15,955 bases of DNA from Pseudomonadota bacterium (GTDB taxonomy: Bacteria; Desulfobacterota; BSN033; WVXP01; G020346125). Below are positions 7,425 to 15,100 of the stretch, piece after piece; positions within the stretch are counted from its first letter, which is position 1, and the number at the start of each line of letters is the position of its first letter. The position numbers and the translations under genes are program-made. The notes below the pieces were generated by a model. That model saw nothing but the letters and a program-made list of their open reading frames with translations. It did not search any database and was not told where the DNA came from. The stretch lies in the NCBI GenBank assembly GCA_030608745.1, contig JAUWDQ010000025.1, positions 1 to 15,955 on the forward strand. The letters are read 5' to 3'.

Positions 7425-7848
7425 ATGGAGATCGAGGGATACGAATTTCCGGCAGGACTCTACTATGAGCAGAATCACTTTTGGGCCCGTGTCGAGGGCG
7501 ATCTGGTGGTTATGGGGATGAACGACTATGCCCAGAAGATGGCCGGGGGACATTGTCTACATAGCCCTTCCGCCTGAAGGGAAGAAACTCACCCAGGGGA
7601 AGAGCTTCACCAAGCTCGAATCGGGAAAGTGGCTGGGGAAAATCTCTGCCGTGGTGAGCGGTGAACTGGTGGAGGTGAACGAGGAGCTGGAGGAGAACAC
7701 ACAGCTCATCAACGAGGACCCCTATGGGGAGGGGTGGATGTTCAAGATTAAGCCCGATACCATGGATGAACTGAAAAATCTCATGACCGATCCCGGTGAA
7801 ATCCAGGAGTGGCTCAAAAAGGAGATCGCCGAACACGGCATGAAATAG
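7425..7848 (+). pseudogene. GcvH-like lipoyl carrier protein, frameshifted by one G
   Basis: Two overlapping frames join into one 140-residue GcvH-like protein if a run of five G at 7545-7549 is read as four: the first frame gives YAQKMAG and the second continues DIVYIALPPEGKK. The first part has NHFWARVEGD, the second ESGKW with the lipoyl lysine (Lys68, codon 7627-7629) and AVVSGELVEVNE. The ATG at 7425 has AAGGAGG upstream and lies 25 bases after the glcF stop. As read, translation from 7425 stops at about residue 50, before the lipoyl site. The rest is intact with no other damage, so this is either a very recent mutation, a slip-corrected gene or a sequencing error in a homopolymer. No other glycine-cleavage gene is near; the ESGKW variant recalls the lipoate-binding proteins linked to Hdr-like systems. 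Confidence 0.85.
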
Positions 7849-8096
7849 GGGAACATGAAACTATCGAACCTCTCTCCTAATACAACTGATCGAAATCGAT
7901 GTCTGTACCCGCCGTGGTGAATGCCCAAAGTATTGTTCCCTATACGCTCAGAGGGGTGAGGGGGATTTTGATCCCAGGGAAAAAATTTTCCGTGGGTTTT
8001 GAAGTAGACTATATTATTTGTTTTCATCTTTGTCCGGGTTTTCAGATAACTGTATTTGAAATTTCTCGCCTAGTAGTTCAAACTCGCCGGAAACAT
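7849..8096. other. convergent intergenic region, no gene seen
   Basis: About 250 bases between the lipoyl-protein gene and MITE copy 2. Short open frames here have no ribosome site or recognisable sequence. A small hairpin GGGAT-TTTG-ATCCC at 7962-7975 is followed by AGGGAAAAAATTTTCC and could help end plus-strand transcription, but it lacks a T tract. Confidence 0.5.
8088..8096. repeat. left 9-bp target duplication of MITE copy 2
   Basis: CGGAAACAT at 8088-8096 is repeated at 8382-8390 on the far side of the element. The identity extends by chance or by end similarity to 13 bases (CGGAAACATTGAT). Confidence 0.7.
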
Positions 8097-8381
8097 TGAT
8101 GGCTTCGTAAAAAGTCCATCTGCCGTTCGACATGCTCACTGCCCTGAGCAAAGCCGAAGGGCTACGTTCCGCTTCATCCCCTGCCCTGTTAAATTGAAGG
8201 CAGCCATATCAAGAGATATGGGGTATAGGAGCTGCTTGAAAACAGTAACATCAAACAAAGAAAATATTTAACAGGGTAAATCACTGCAGCATACTTCTAT
8301 GTACGCCTCATTCCTCAGGATTTGCGCGCCTTGCATCTGGATCTTTTTTCTTTGCCGTCTTATTTCGACTTTTTACAATGA
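8097..8381 (-). mobile_element. MITE copy 2, complete, inverted relative to copies 1 and 3
   Basis: 285 bases beginning TGATGGCTTCGTAAAAAGTC and ending GACTTTTTACAATGA, flanked by a 9-bp direct repeat. Internal inverted repeats CCCTGTTAAAT (8184-8194) and ATTTAACAGGG (8266-8276) and the central CCATATC/GATATGG hairpin are kept. It carries the 39-bp nested insert at 8123-8161. It encodes no protein and needs a transposase in trans. It lies between two converging operons, where its hairpins may act as a two-way transcription end; that role is inference. Confidence 0.85.
8123..8161 (-). repeat. nested 39-bp palindromic insert in MITE copy 2
   Basis: Same insert, same position and same orientation within the element as in copy 1 (141-179), with a single C/A difference (GGGCCGTG against GGGCAGTG). 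Shared presence suggests that copies 1 and 2 come from one inserted ancestor. Confidence 0.7.
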
Positions 8382-8390
8382 CGGAAACAT
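8382..8390. repeat. right 9-bp target duplication of MITE copy 2
   Basis: CGGAAACAT, identical to 8088-8096. The remaining bases to the FlxA stop (8391-8479) show no gene or clear terminator. Confidence 0.7.
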
Positions 8391-8479
8391 TGATTCTTTA
8401 AATTTGTAGGATAGGGTCAAAATGGGGGCATCTTTGTGGGCTCGATGTAATTCATAATACCCCATAGGTTTTTTCAACA

Positions 8480-9364
8480 CTAGTAGTCCTTTGGTAGTTC
8501 TTCCAGCTGGGCATAGCTGAAGACAGGGCCATCCTTGCATACGTAGAGAGGACCAATATTGCATCGCCCGCATTTACCCATCCCGCATTTCATCCGTCTT
8601 TCCAATGCCGTATAAATTCGTTCACGGGGAAAGGCCAAATCGGCCAACTTGGGAAAGGTGAATTTGATCATGATTGGAGGTCCGCAGATCACCGCATAAG
8701 CGTTTTCCGAACTGGGTCCCACTTCCTCCACCACGGTAGGGACAAACCCCTCCCGGCCATTCCAACCTTCGTCCCCTTTGTCCACGGTGACGTAGAGGTT
8801 GACGTCTTCCCTCTTTTCCCATTGAGCCAGTTCTTCCTTATACAAGAGTAGTCCCGGAGCCCTGGCTCCATAGATCACGGTGATCTCCTTAAATTTTTTT
8901 CTATTCTCATGATCCAGCATAAAAACCACCAGGGACCTCAGGGTGGTGAAGGCGAATCCTCCCCCTATGATCACGACATTCTTTCCCTGAAAGCGATCCA
9001 CGGGATAGCTATTGCCCAGGGGACCCCGGATACCGACCTCATCCCCCTCCTCCAGATGATGGAGGGCCCTGGTAACCACCCCCGCCCGATTCACCGTAAA
9101 TTTCAACAAGGGCTTCTCGGTCGGGCTGGAGGCGATCCCTAAAGGCGCCTCGCCCTTTCCGAAGAGGGAGACCTCACAAAACTGGCCTGGCCGAAACCGA
9201 AAGGCTGCCTCATCAACCTTATCCACGAAAGCTAGGTCGAAGCTTTTAAGCATCCGATCCGAGGTCTCCACAAAGGTTCTCTCCACCCTCATGGGGAAGG
9301 GAAGATAGGGGTTTCGAAGTGATTCGTGACTGTTCGAAGCGGCGTTATTCCCTATGAATGTCAT
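8480..9364 (-). CDS. flxA: FlxA-type FAD/NAD(P)H oxidoreductase subunit
   Basis: 294 residues of the ferredoxin-NADP+ reductase/PyrK/SudB type. Seen: NPYLP at 18-22, typical near the N-terminus of this subunit; FAD-binding FRPGQF at 57-62 and IASSP; NAD(P) loop IIGGGFAFTTLRS at 132-144; CGPP near 228; and a C-terminal [2Fe-2S] motif with C260, C265, C268 and C276. Its likely job is to exchange electrons between NAD(P)H and the Flx iron-sulfur subunits. The ATG at 9364 overlaps flxB by 20 bases. The next ATG (9292) would remove NPYLP and has no ribosome site, so 9364 is kept. In the NAD loop, FAFTTLR stands where relatives often have IGxAPLR, a small change that may affect nucleotide preference. 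Last gene of the minus-strand operon. Confidence 0.87.
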   Translation of the reverse strand: MTFIGNNAASNSHESLRNPYLPFPMRVERTFVETSDRMLKSFDLAFVDKVDEAAFRFRPGQFCEVSLFGKGEAPLGIASSPTEKPLLKFTVNRAGVVTRALHHLEEGDEVGIRGPLGNSYPVDRFQGKNVVIIGGGFAFTTLRSLVVFMLDHENRKKFKEITVIYGARAPGLLLYKEELAQWEKREDVNLYVTVDKGDEGWNGREGFVPTVVEEVGPSSENAYAVICGPPIMIKFTFPKLADLAFPRERIYTALERRMKCGMGKCGRCNIGPLYVCKDGPVFSYAQLEELPKDY

Positions 9365-10361
9365 CGATGACCCTTCGGATATCGAGGTTTACGGGACAAT
9401 GTATGATACACCGACCGCAGCCTACACAGGCGATGGCTTTATGGGTATAGAAGAAATAGTTAAATTTATGCATTATCCTTTGCCTTATCCTCTCCCTCCC
9501 AGTTGGCCTCGGATTGTGCCCAGAGGTCTCAAGGGTAAATAGGGGAAATAGACAGGAATCCCAGCACCTTACCCTCTGCCCCTTGAGATCAAAGGCCTCA
9601 TCGGCCATGTCAAAGCAATGACACGTTGGACAGAGATAGGTGCAGATACCACAACCAAGACACTTTTCATGGAGAAAATCCCAAAAGGGGGCCTCCGTCA
9701 ACTTTTCAAGCTTCTCCATGAGACCATCGGCCTCGATGACCGATGATATCCCTCGGGTAGCTGAATCCGCTATGGCCTTGGCTCGCTCTTTATCCTCCTC
9801 GCTGGCCTCTTTGCCATCGAAGCCCCGGAGGAGCTTCCGACCCTTCTGGCTGAGCACCTCCACTAGGTAGCCATCGCCGAGGTCCGTCATGAAGAAATCC
9901 GCCCCTTCCCGGGAGAATGGCCCCCCATTGACCGAGGTACAGAAACAGGTTGACGCGGGGTGGTTACAGCCAAGTCCCACTACTATCGTCCCCTTACGTT
10001 TGTTGATGTAGTATGGATCCTTGAAGTCGAGCGAGTCGAAGACCAGGTCCAAAAGGAGCGCGGCCCGAATATCACATGGCCTGATGCCGAAGAGAATGCG
10101 CCTCCTTCCGGTGTCTTCAGCGGATTTCACCTCCACCGATTGGCCAGTGCTCCTATAACGAAACATCACCTCCCATTGGGGAAAGAAGGCCTCTTTGGGC
10201 GTCTTTTTGGAGTTTTGGTAGTTCAGCTTAAGCTCACCTGGGCTCATGATCCGCCCAAAGGAGGCAAACCCAGCGGTTTCCATCGGCCCAAGGACTTCGT
10301 AGTCCTGGAGCAGCTTTTCCACAAATGGCTTTACCTTCTCCTTCGGTAGTTTTTTCATCAT
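9345..10361 (-). CDS. flxB: FlxB/AsrA-type 4Fe-4S electron-transfer subunit
   Basis: 338 residues, related to subunit A of anaerobic sulfite reductase and to hydrogenase-associated iron-sulfur subunits. The N-terminal half holds FGIRPCDIRA at 91-100 and the C132/C139/C141 group (GCNHPAS, CFC). The C-terminal half has two [4Fe-4S] motifs: C234-x2-C237-x2-C240-x3-C244 followed by TCHC, and C312-x2-C315-x2-C318-x3-C322. It should relay electrons between FlxA and the other cluster proteins. Start codons ATG-ATG at 10361. MITE copy 3 now sits 13 bases upstream. The ribosome site AGGAG that served this gene is inside the flxC end and is now about 260 bases away; what precedes the ATG today has no clear site. 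Expression may therefore be reduced. Confidence 0.87.
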   Translation of the reverse strand: MMKKLPKEKVKPFVEKLLQDYEVLGPMETAGFASFGRIMSPGELKLNYQNSKKTPKEAFFPQWEVMFRYRSTGQSVEVKSAEDTGRRRILFGIRPCDIRAALLLDLVFDSLDFKDPYYINKRKGTIVVGLGCNHPASTCFCTSVNGGPFSREGADFFMTDLGDGYLVEVLSQKGRKLLRGFDGKEASEEDKERAKAIADSATRGISSVIEADGLMEKLEKLTEAPFWDFLHEKCLGCGICTYLCPTCHCFDMADEAFDLKGQRVRCWDSCLFPLFTLETSGHNPRPTGRERIRQRIMHKFNYFFYTHKAIACVGCGRCIIHCPVNLDIRRVIDDIHRE

Positions 10362-10365
10362 ATCT

Positions 10366-10374
10366 ACTTAATGA
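10366..10374. repeat. left 9-bp target duplication of MITE copy 3
   Basis: ACTTAATGA, repeated exactly at 10622-10630. If the element is taken to end symmetrically (TGA..TCA) the duplication is 8 bp. Confidence 0.8.
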
Positions 10375-10621
10375 TGATTTCGTAAAAAGTCGGAATCAGA
10401 CGGCAAAGAAAAAAGATCCAGATGCAAGGCGCCCAAATCCTGAGGAATGAGGCGTACATAGAAGTACGCTGCAGTGATTTACCCTGTTAAATATTTTCTT
10501 TGTTTGATGTTACTGTTTTCAAGCAGCTCCTATACCCCATATCTCTTGATATGGCTGCATTCAATTTAACAGGGCAGGGGATGCAGCGCAACGCAGCAGA
10601 TGGACTTTTTACGAAGCCGTC
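10375..10621 (+). mobile_element. MITE copy 3, complete, inserted between flxC and flxB
   Basis: 247 bases beginning TGATTTCGTAAAAAGTC and ending GACTTTTTACGAAGCCGTC. The perfect 11-bp internal repeat is at 10482-10492 and 10564-10574; the central hairpin CCATATC-TCTT-GATATGG is at 10537-10554. This copy lacks the 39-bp insert and is the reference form of the family. The 9-bp duplication shows that it arrived by transposition into the operon. On the minus strand it separates flxC from flxB and would be transcribed as a large folded RNA inside the message. Confidence 0.88.
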
Positions 10622-11567
10622 ACTTAATGAACTCCTGCTCATCATCGACCCTGTAAGTCGAAAGGGGAGGGGGGGGATCGAGATCGAGACCCGCCTCGAA
10701 GCCGAAGAGTTCCTTGACATCTCGGTTTATTTTCTGGGTCAAATAAACCAGATCGATCTCCATGGGACATGCCCGTTCGCAAGCCCCACAGCCAACACAT
10801 CTTCCCGTTTGATGGTATGCCCTTACGATATTCCAGAACTGGACGTCAGAAGGATCGAGGCCCTTTTCGATCCATTTAGGAAAGGAGCTGTCCACAAAAC
10901 ATTCGGCGCAGTAGCACATGGGACATGCCTGACGACACGCATAGCAACGGATGCACCGGCTGGTCTCCTCCGAAAAATGGGACCAGCGTTTATCAGGGGA
11001 CAGCTTCTCAAAGGCTTCTACCTCATGATAGGCCCTTTCGGCTTCCTCAACGAGCTTCTCTCCGATCAAAGTATCGTAGATGAGCGGATTCCGATGTTCA
11101 CATCGTTTGCATGAGGGATAAATATACTCTTTCCGGGGAAGGGATTTTCGAAAATCTCTTCCTTCGACGATAATCTCCTCTCCTTCTTGATGGGCCTTCA
11201 GGATTTCCCCATCCACTTCCCTCTCTATCCTTCGCCGGTCGACCATCCCTTGACAGGGAACCCCAATGATGACGATATGATCCCGATGGATCTGCTTTTC
11301 GACCAAAAGGGCCACGACGGAACGAACATCACAACCTTTTGCAATCAATCCGACCCTCTTCCCCTGAATCTTAGTCAGATATGTTGCCAGATTATTCTCA
11401 CAGAAGGGACTCCAAACGAGGCGATTCGCATCAGCGATATCCCTCAAAAAGAATGGGGTTGCTCGAAGGGGCAAACTCCCCTGCTCGAAGCCGATGACAA
11501 CATCGACCTGGCCTTCGGATAAGAGTTGGACAACCTCCCGTCTGATCTTATTCTGGATCTCTTCCAT
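10620..11567 (-). CDS. flxC: FlxC: FrhB-like/4Fe-4S dicluster subunit
   Basis: 315 residues. The N-terminal half resembles the F420-hydrogenase beta (FrhB) fold: VDVVIGFEQG, NNLATYL, GLIAKGCDVRSVV at 73-85 and VIIGVPCQGMVD at 99-110. A pair of cysteines in SCKRCEH is at 153-156. The C-terminal half has C205-x2-C208-x2-C211-x3-C215 followed by C218, C220 and C223, and a second set C257-x2-C260-x2-C263-x3-C267, so at least two [4Fe-4S] clusters. It should link HdrA/MvhD to FlxB/FlxA. The start at 11567 has no clear ribosome site, and an in-frame stop lies two codons upstream, so no longer start is possible. The stop codon TGA uses two bases of MITE copy 3; before insertion it was TAG at the same place, so the protein is unchanged. 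Confidence 0.83.
   Translation of the reverse strand: MEEIQNKIRREVVQLLSEGQVDVVIGFEQGSLPLRATPFFLRDIADANRLVWSPFCENNLATYLTKIQGKRVGLIAKGCDVRSVVALLVEKQIHRDHIVIIGVPCQGMVDRRRIEREVDGEILKAHQEGEEIIVEGRDFRKSLPRKEYIYPSCKRCEHRNPLIYDTLIGEKLVEEAERAYHEVEAFEKLSPDKRWSHFSEETSRCIRCYACRQACPMCYCAECFVDSSFPKWIEKGLDPSDVQFWNIVRAYHQTGRCVGCGACERACPMEIDLVYLTQKINRDVKELFGFEAGLDLDPPPPLSTYRVDDEQEFIK
10622..10630. repeat. right 9-bp target duplication of MITE copy 3
   Basis: ACTTAATGA, identical to 10366-10374. It encodes the last codons of flxC on the minus strand. Confidence 0.8.
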
Positions 11568-11694
11568 GGGCTATTTGAGTGTTAAAAGCCTCGTGTCTTG
11601 TGATATGAAGCCTGTTATGTTCCGTGCCCCTCCCGATCTTGAATGTTGGGGAATTGAGAGCCGAACTTAACTGAGATTCGATCCACGAATAGTC
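11568..11694. other. 127-bp gap between mvhD and flxC
   Basis: Unusually wide for this otherwise tight operon. No gene, strong promoter, terminator or repeat is evident on either strand, and no sequence like the MITE was found in it. Confidence 0.4.
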
Positions 11695-12144
11695 TCACTC
11701 CCTTACCCCCTTAATGGGCCCAATGCGGTTTACAAATTTTTTGGAGGGCCCCAAATTCCTTATCTTATCGGAGACCTCCTTGACAACTTGGGCGAACTTT
11801 GCTCCTTCGGCCGCCGAAACCCATGAGAACTGAACCCTTCCCTCGTCGATCCCCAGATAATCCAAAAATCTCTTTAGGCTCGATGACTTGCGCCGGCCAA
11901 TGTAGTTCCCTATCTGATAGTGGCAGTCGCCGGGATGGCAACCCGAGACCAATACCCCGTCGACCCCTTGCTGAAGGGCTTTGAGGATAAAGAGGGGATT
12001 TATGCGACCGGAGCAGGGTACCCTTATGACTCGCACATTGGGGGGATACTGGATGCGTGATGTGCCCGCAAGATCTGCTCCGGCATAGCTACACCAGGTG
12101 CACAGAAAAGCCAAGATTTTGGGCTCCCAAAGGTCTTTCTCCAT
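11695..12144 (-). CDS. mvhD: MvhD/FlxD-type [2Fe-2S] electron-transfer subunit
   Basis: 149 residues, the family's usual length. The five cysteines of MvhD are seen: C15 and C18 in FLCTWCSYAGADLAG, C44 in RVPCSG, and C69 and C74 in SGCHPGDCHY. In methanogens MvhD passes electrons from the hydrogenase to HdrA; in Flx-Hdr clusters FlxD passes them from the NAD(P)H-linked Flx subunits to HdrA. Here it follows the HdrA fusion by nine bases, with a GAGGGG site just before the ATG. There are no hydrogenase large or small subunits in the window, so the electron source is probably FlxA-C rather than hydrogen. The tail after residue 115 is basic and not conserved in any way I recognise. Confidence 0.9.
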   Translation of the reverse strand: MEKDLWEPKILAFLCTWCSYAGADLAGTSRIQYPPNVRVIRVPCSGRINPLFILKALQQGVDGVLVSGCHPGDCHYQIGNYIGRRKSSSLKRFLDYLGIDEGRVQFSWVSAAEGAKFAQVVKEVSDKIRNLGPSKKFVNRIGPIKGVRE

Positions 12145-12153
12145 ATGCCCCTC

Positions 12154-15100
12154 TTATGCCGCTAAATGGCTTAACTGGAATACGATCTCCTCGTCGGTAA
12201 ACCCCAATAAATCGATGGACCCTGAACGACATGATGCCGCACAGATCCCACACCCCTTGCACAGGGCCTTGTTTACTTGCGCCACCCGCTTCTCCCCAAA
12301 GGGGGTCCTCTTCTCCCCCACCTCAATGGCATGAGTTGGGCAGACGGCTTCACAAAGGCCACATCCAACGCACTTTTGCTCTTCTACGACGGAGATCTGT
12401 GCTGGGACTTCAATATGCTTCTTGCTAAGGATGGTGCATGCCCTGGAAACGGCCGCTCTGGCCTGGGAAATGCTCTCCTCGATGAACTTAGGACCGTGGG
12501 CAAGCCCGGCCAAAAAGATCCCTTCTGTCGCCAAATCCACGGGACGAAGCTTCATGTGGGCCTCCAGGAAAAACCCGTCTTCATTGAGGGGGACTTTGAG
12601 CATCTGGGCCAACCTTTGATTTTCATCCGGTGGAACGGTAGCTGCACCGAGTACGAGCAGGTCGGTTTCGAGGGCGATTTCCTCCTCAAGGAGGGGTTCG
12701 TAAACCTTCACCTCCAGTTTTCCCCCATTGCTTTCCACTACGGGCTCCCTTCCTTGTTCATATCGAATGAAGATCACACCCTTTTCCCTGGCCTTCTGAT
12801 AGAAGTCCTCCATAAATCCGTAGGTTCGAATATCCCTGAAGAGGATATATACGCTCGTATTGGGGATCATCTCCTTTGTTCGAAGGGCATTCTTAATGGC
12901 CTCGGAACAACAGATGCGGCTGCAATAGGGATGCTCCTCGTTTCGAGAACCCACACATTGGATCATCACAATATTCTGTCCTTCCCCGAGGGCTAATTGA
13001 TCGCAGGCGATACGTTTCTCTAACTCCCTTTGTGTGATCACCCCCGCGTGCTTTCCGTAGAGGTACTCCGTGGGGCGATATTCCACTGCCCCAGTGGCAA
13101 CGATGATGATCCCGTGCTCAAATTCTTTGGTTCCTCCCCCACTGCAGACTCGAGTTCGAAAATTGCCGACATATCCCTCAATTTCCTCAATTTCGGATCC
13201 CGTGAAGACCTGAATTCCATCGTGCCCCTGGACCCTCTCCCTCAACTCGGCTATTCGTTCTCGTGGTGAATCTCCCTCCAAGGTGTGGTAGATATATCTT
13301 AGGTTTCCCCCCAACTCATCTTCCCTTTCGACCAAATAGACCTCGTATCCCTGTTCGGCCAACTTCAAAGCGGCCTCCATTCCCACCAACCCGCCACCGA
13401 TAACCAAGCCCCGGGGGTTCACATCGATGGTCATAGTGGGCAATGGTTCAAGCAATGCGGCTTTGTGAACGGCCATTCTCACCAAGTCTTTCGCCTTTTC
13501 CGTGGCCTTTAAGGGCTCATGCATATGAACCCAGGAGCATTGGTCACGAATGTTGGCCATTTCGAGAAGATAAGGATTCAGCCCGACCTCTCGAATAGTA
13601 TCCTGAAAAAGGGGCTCATGGGTTCGTGGGGAGCACGATGCCACCACTACCCGGTTCAAGCGATGCTCTTGGATAACCCTCTTAATCTGCTCCTGGGTAT
13701 CTTGGGAACAGCTATAGAGGTTATCCTCTACGTGAACCACTTGGGGAAGGCCCTTGGCATACTCCGCCACATCCGGGACATCCACCACGCCACCAATGTT
13801 GACCCCACAATGGCATACGAAAACGCCAATGCGAGGCCCCTGATATCGTACGTCAATTTCGGGGCTATATTCTCTGCTTGAAACCTGAGTGTTCCTGGCG
13901 ATTGAAAGGATGCTGGAAGCCTCTGCCGCAACCCCGCTGGCTTGCGCCACCGTTTCGGGTACATCCTTGGGTCCGGAAAATGTTCCTCCCACAAAGATTC
14001 CGGGGCGGGAGGTTCTAAGGGGTTCGAAGCTACAGGTCCGGGCGAACCCATAACCGTTGAGCTCGATGCCGAACACCTCGGCTATCTCCTGAGCGTCCCT
14101 CGGGGCCTCCAACCCCAAGGATAAAACTACCATGTCGAATTCATCTCGAATCAGTTCTCCATTTTCCGTCTCATAGGTGATCCTCAAATTATGGGTGGAG
14201 GGGTCTTCGGTTACCTCGGGAATCCTACTCAGAACATATTTGACCCCATACTCATCCCTCGCCCTTTCGATGTACTTGTCGAAGTCTTTCCCATAGGCCC
14301 TCATATCCATATAGAAAATGGTCGTCTCAACTTCGGGATCATGTTCCTTTGCGATAACGGCCTCCTTGGTGGCATACATGCAACAGACCGAGGAACAGTA
14401 TCCTCGTCCTATATGGGGATCCCTCGAGCCCACGCATTGAATCCAAGCTATCCGTTTGGGCTCCTTCTGGTCCGATGGCCTCTTCACCCTTCCCTTAGAA
14501 GGGCCCGATGCACTGAGGACCCTTTCGAATTCGATGCTGGATACCACGTTGGGAAACCGGCCATAACCGTATTCCCCTTTAAGGGATGGCTGAAACTCCT
14601 CGAATCCAGGACAAAGGATGATGGATCCAACCTCCAGCTCTACTGTCTCATCCATCATTTCGTGAAGGATGGCATCGGGTTCGCAGGCCTTAACACATTC
14701 CAGACATTCAGAGCAACCGCCACACTCCAGACATCTTTTAGCCTCACGGAGAGCCTGTTCCTCTGTTAATCCGAGCCTTACCTCCCTGAAATTTCTCCTT
14801 CTGCGTGCTGAAGGTAGGTTGGAAACCCTGACCCTTTCCCTCGCTTCCACCCCTTCGATTTCAATGGAGACGTAATCCCCTTGAGGTCCTTCCCCCTCCC
14901 TGCCTTCTAGGAGGTCATCACCCCTTAGGTAGCGGTCGATGGAGATTGCCGCCTTCAGCCCCGCCGCCATTGCATCAATGTATGCCTTGGGACCGGTAAC
15001 GGCGTCACCGCCTGCAAAGATTCCCTCCACATCGGTCTCGAGTGTAACCGGATTGGCCTCCAGGGTATTGTATCGGCCCACGGCCAACCCGCAATCCCCT

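Noticed and set aside
7962..7975. Terminator GGGAT/ATCCC for the glcD operon
   Set aside because: The stem is only 5 bp and no T run follows; kept only as a remark on the intergenic region.
7899..8099. Small open frame in the convergent region
   Set aside because: No ribosome site, no recognisable sequence, and it runs into the MITE end; treated as non-coding.
1..8381. Composite transposon bounded by MITE copies 1 and 2
   Set aside because: Copy 2 has its own 9-bp target duplication on both sides, which fits single insertion; the left end of copy 1 is outside the window, so a unit duplication cannot be shown.
8373..8573. Minus-strand 66-codon frame, possible remnant of a gene after flxA
   Set aside because: It overlaps the flxA end and the MITE end in another frame; the part between them shows no conserved pattern I can name.
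11695..12144. Part of a hydrogenase-Hdr (Mvh-Hdr) complex
   Set aside because: No hydrogenase subunits are in the window, while FlxA-C-like genes are, so an NAD(P)H-linked Flx system fits better.
12277..12996. Long open frame on the plus strand (239 codons)
   Set aside because: It is antisense to the HdrA fusion, has no recognisable motifs, and arises from the codon bias of the true gene.
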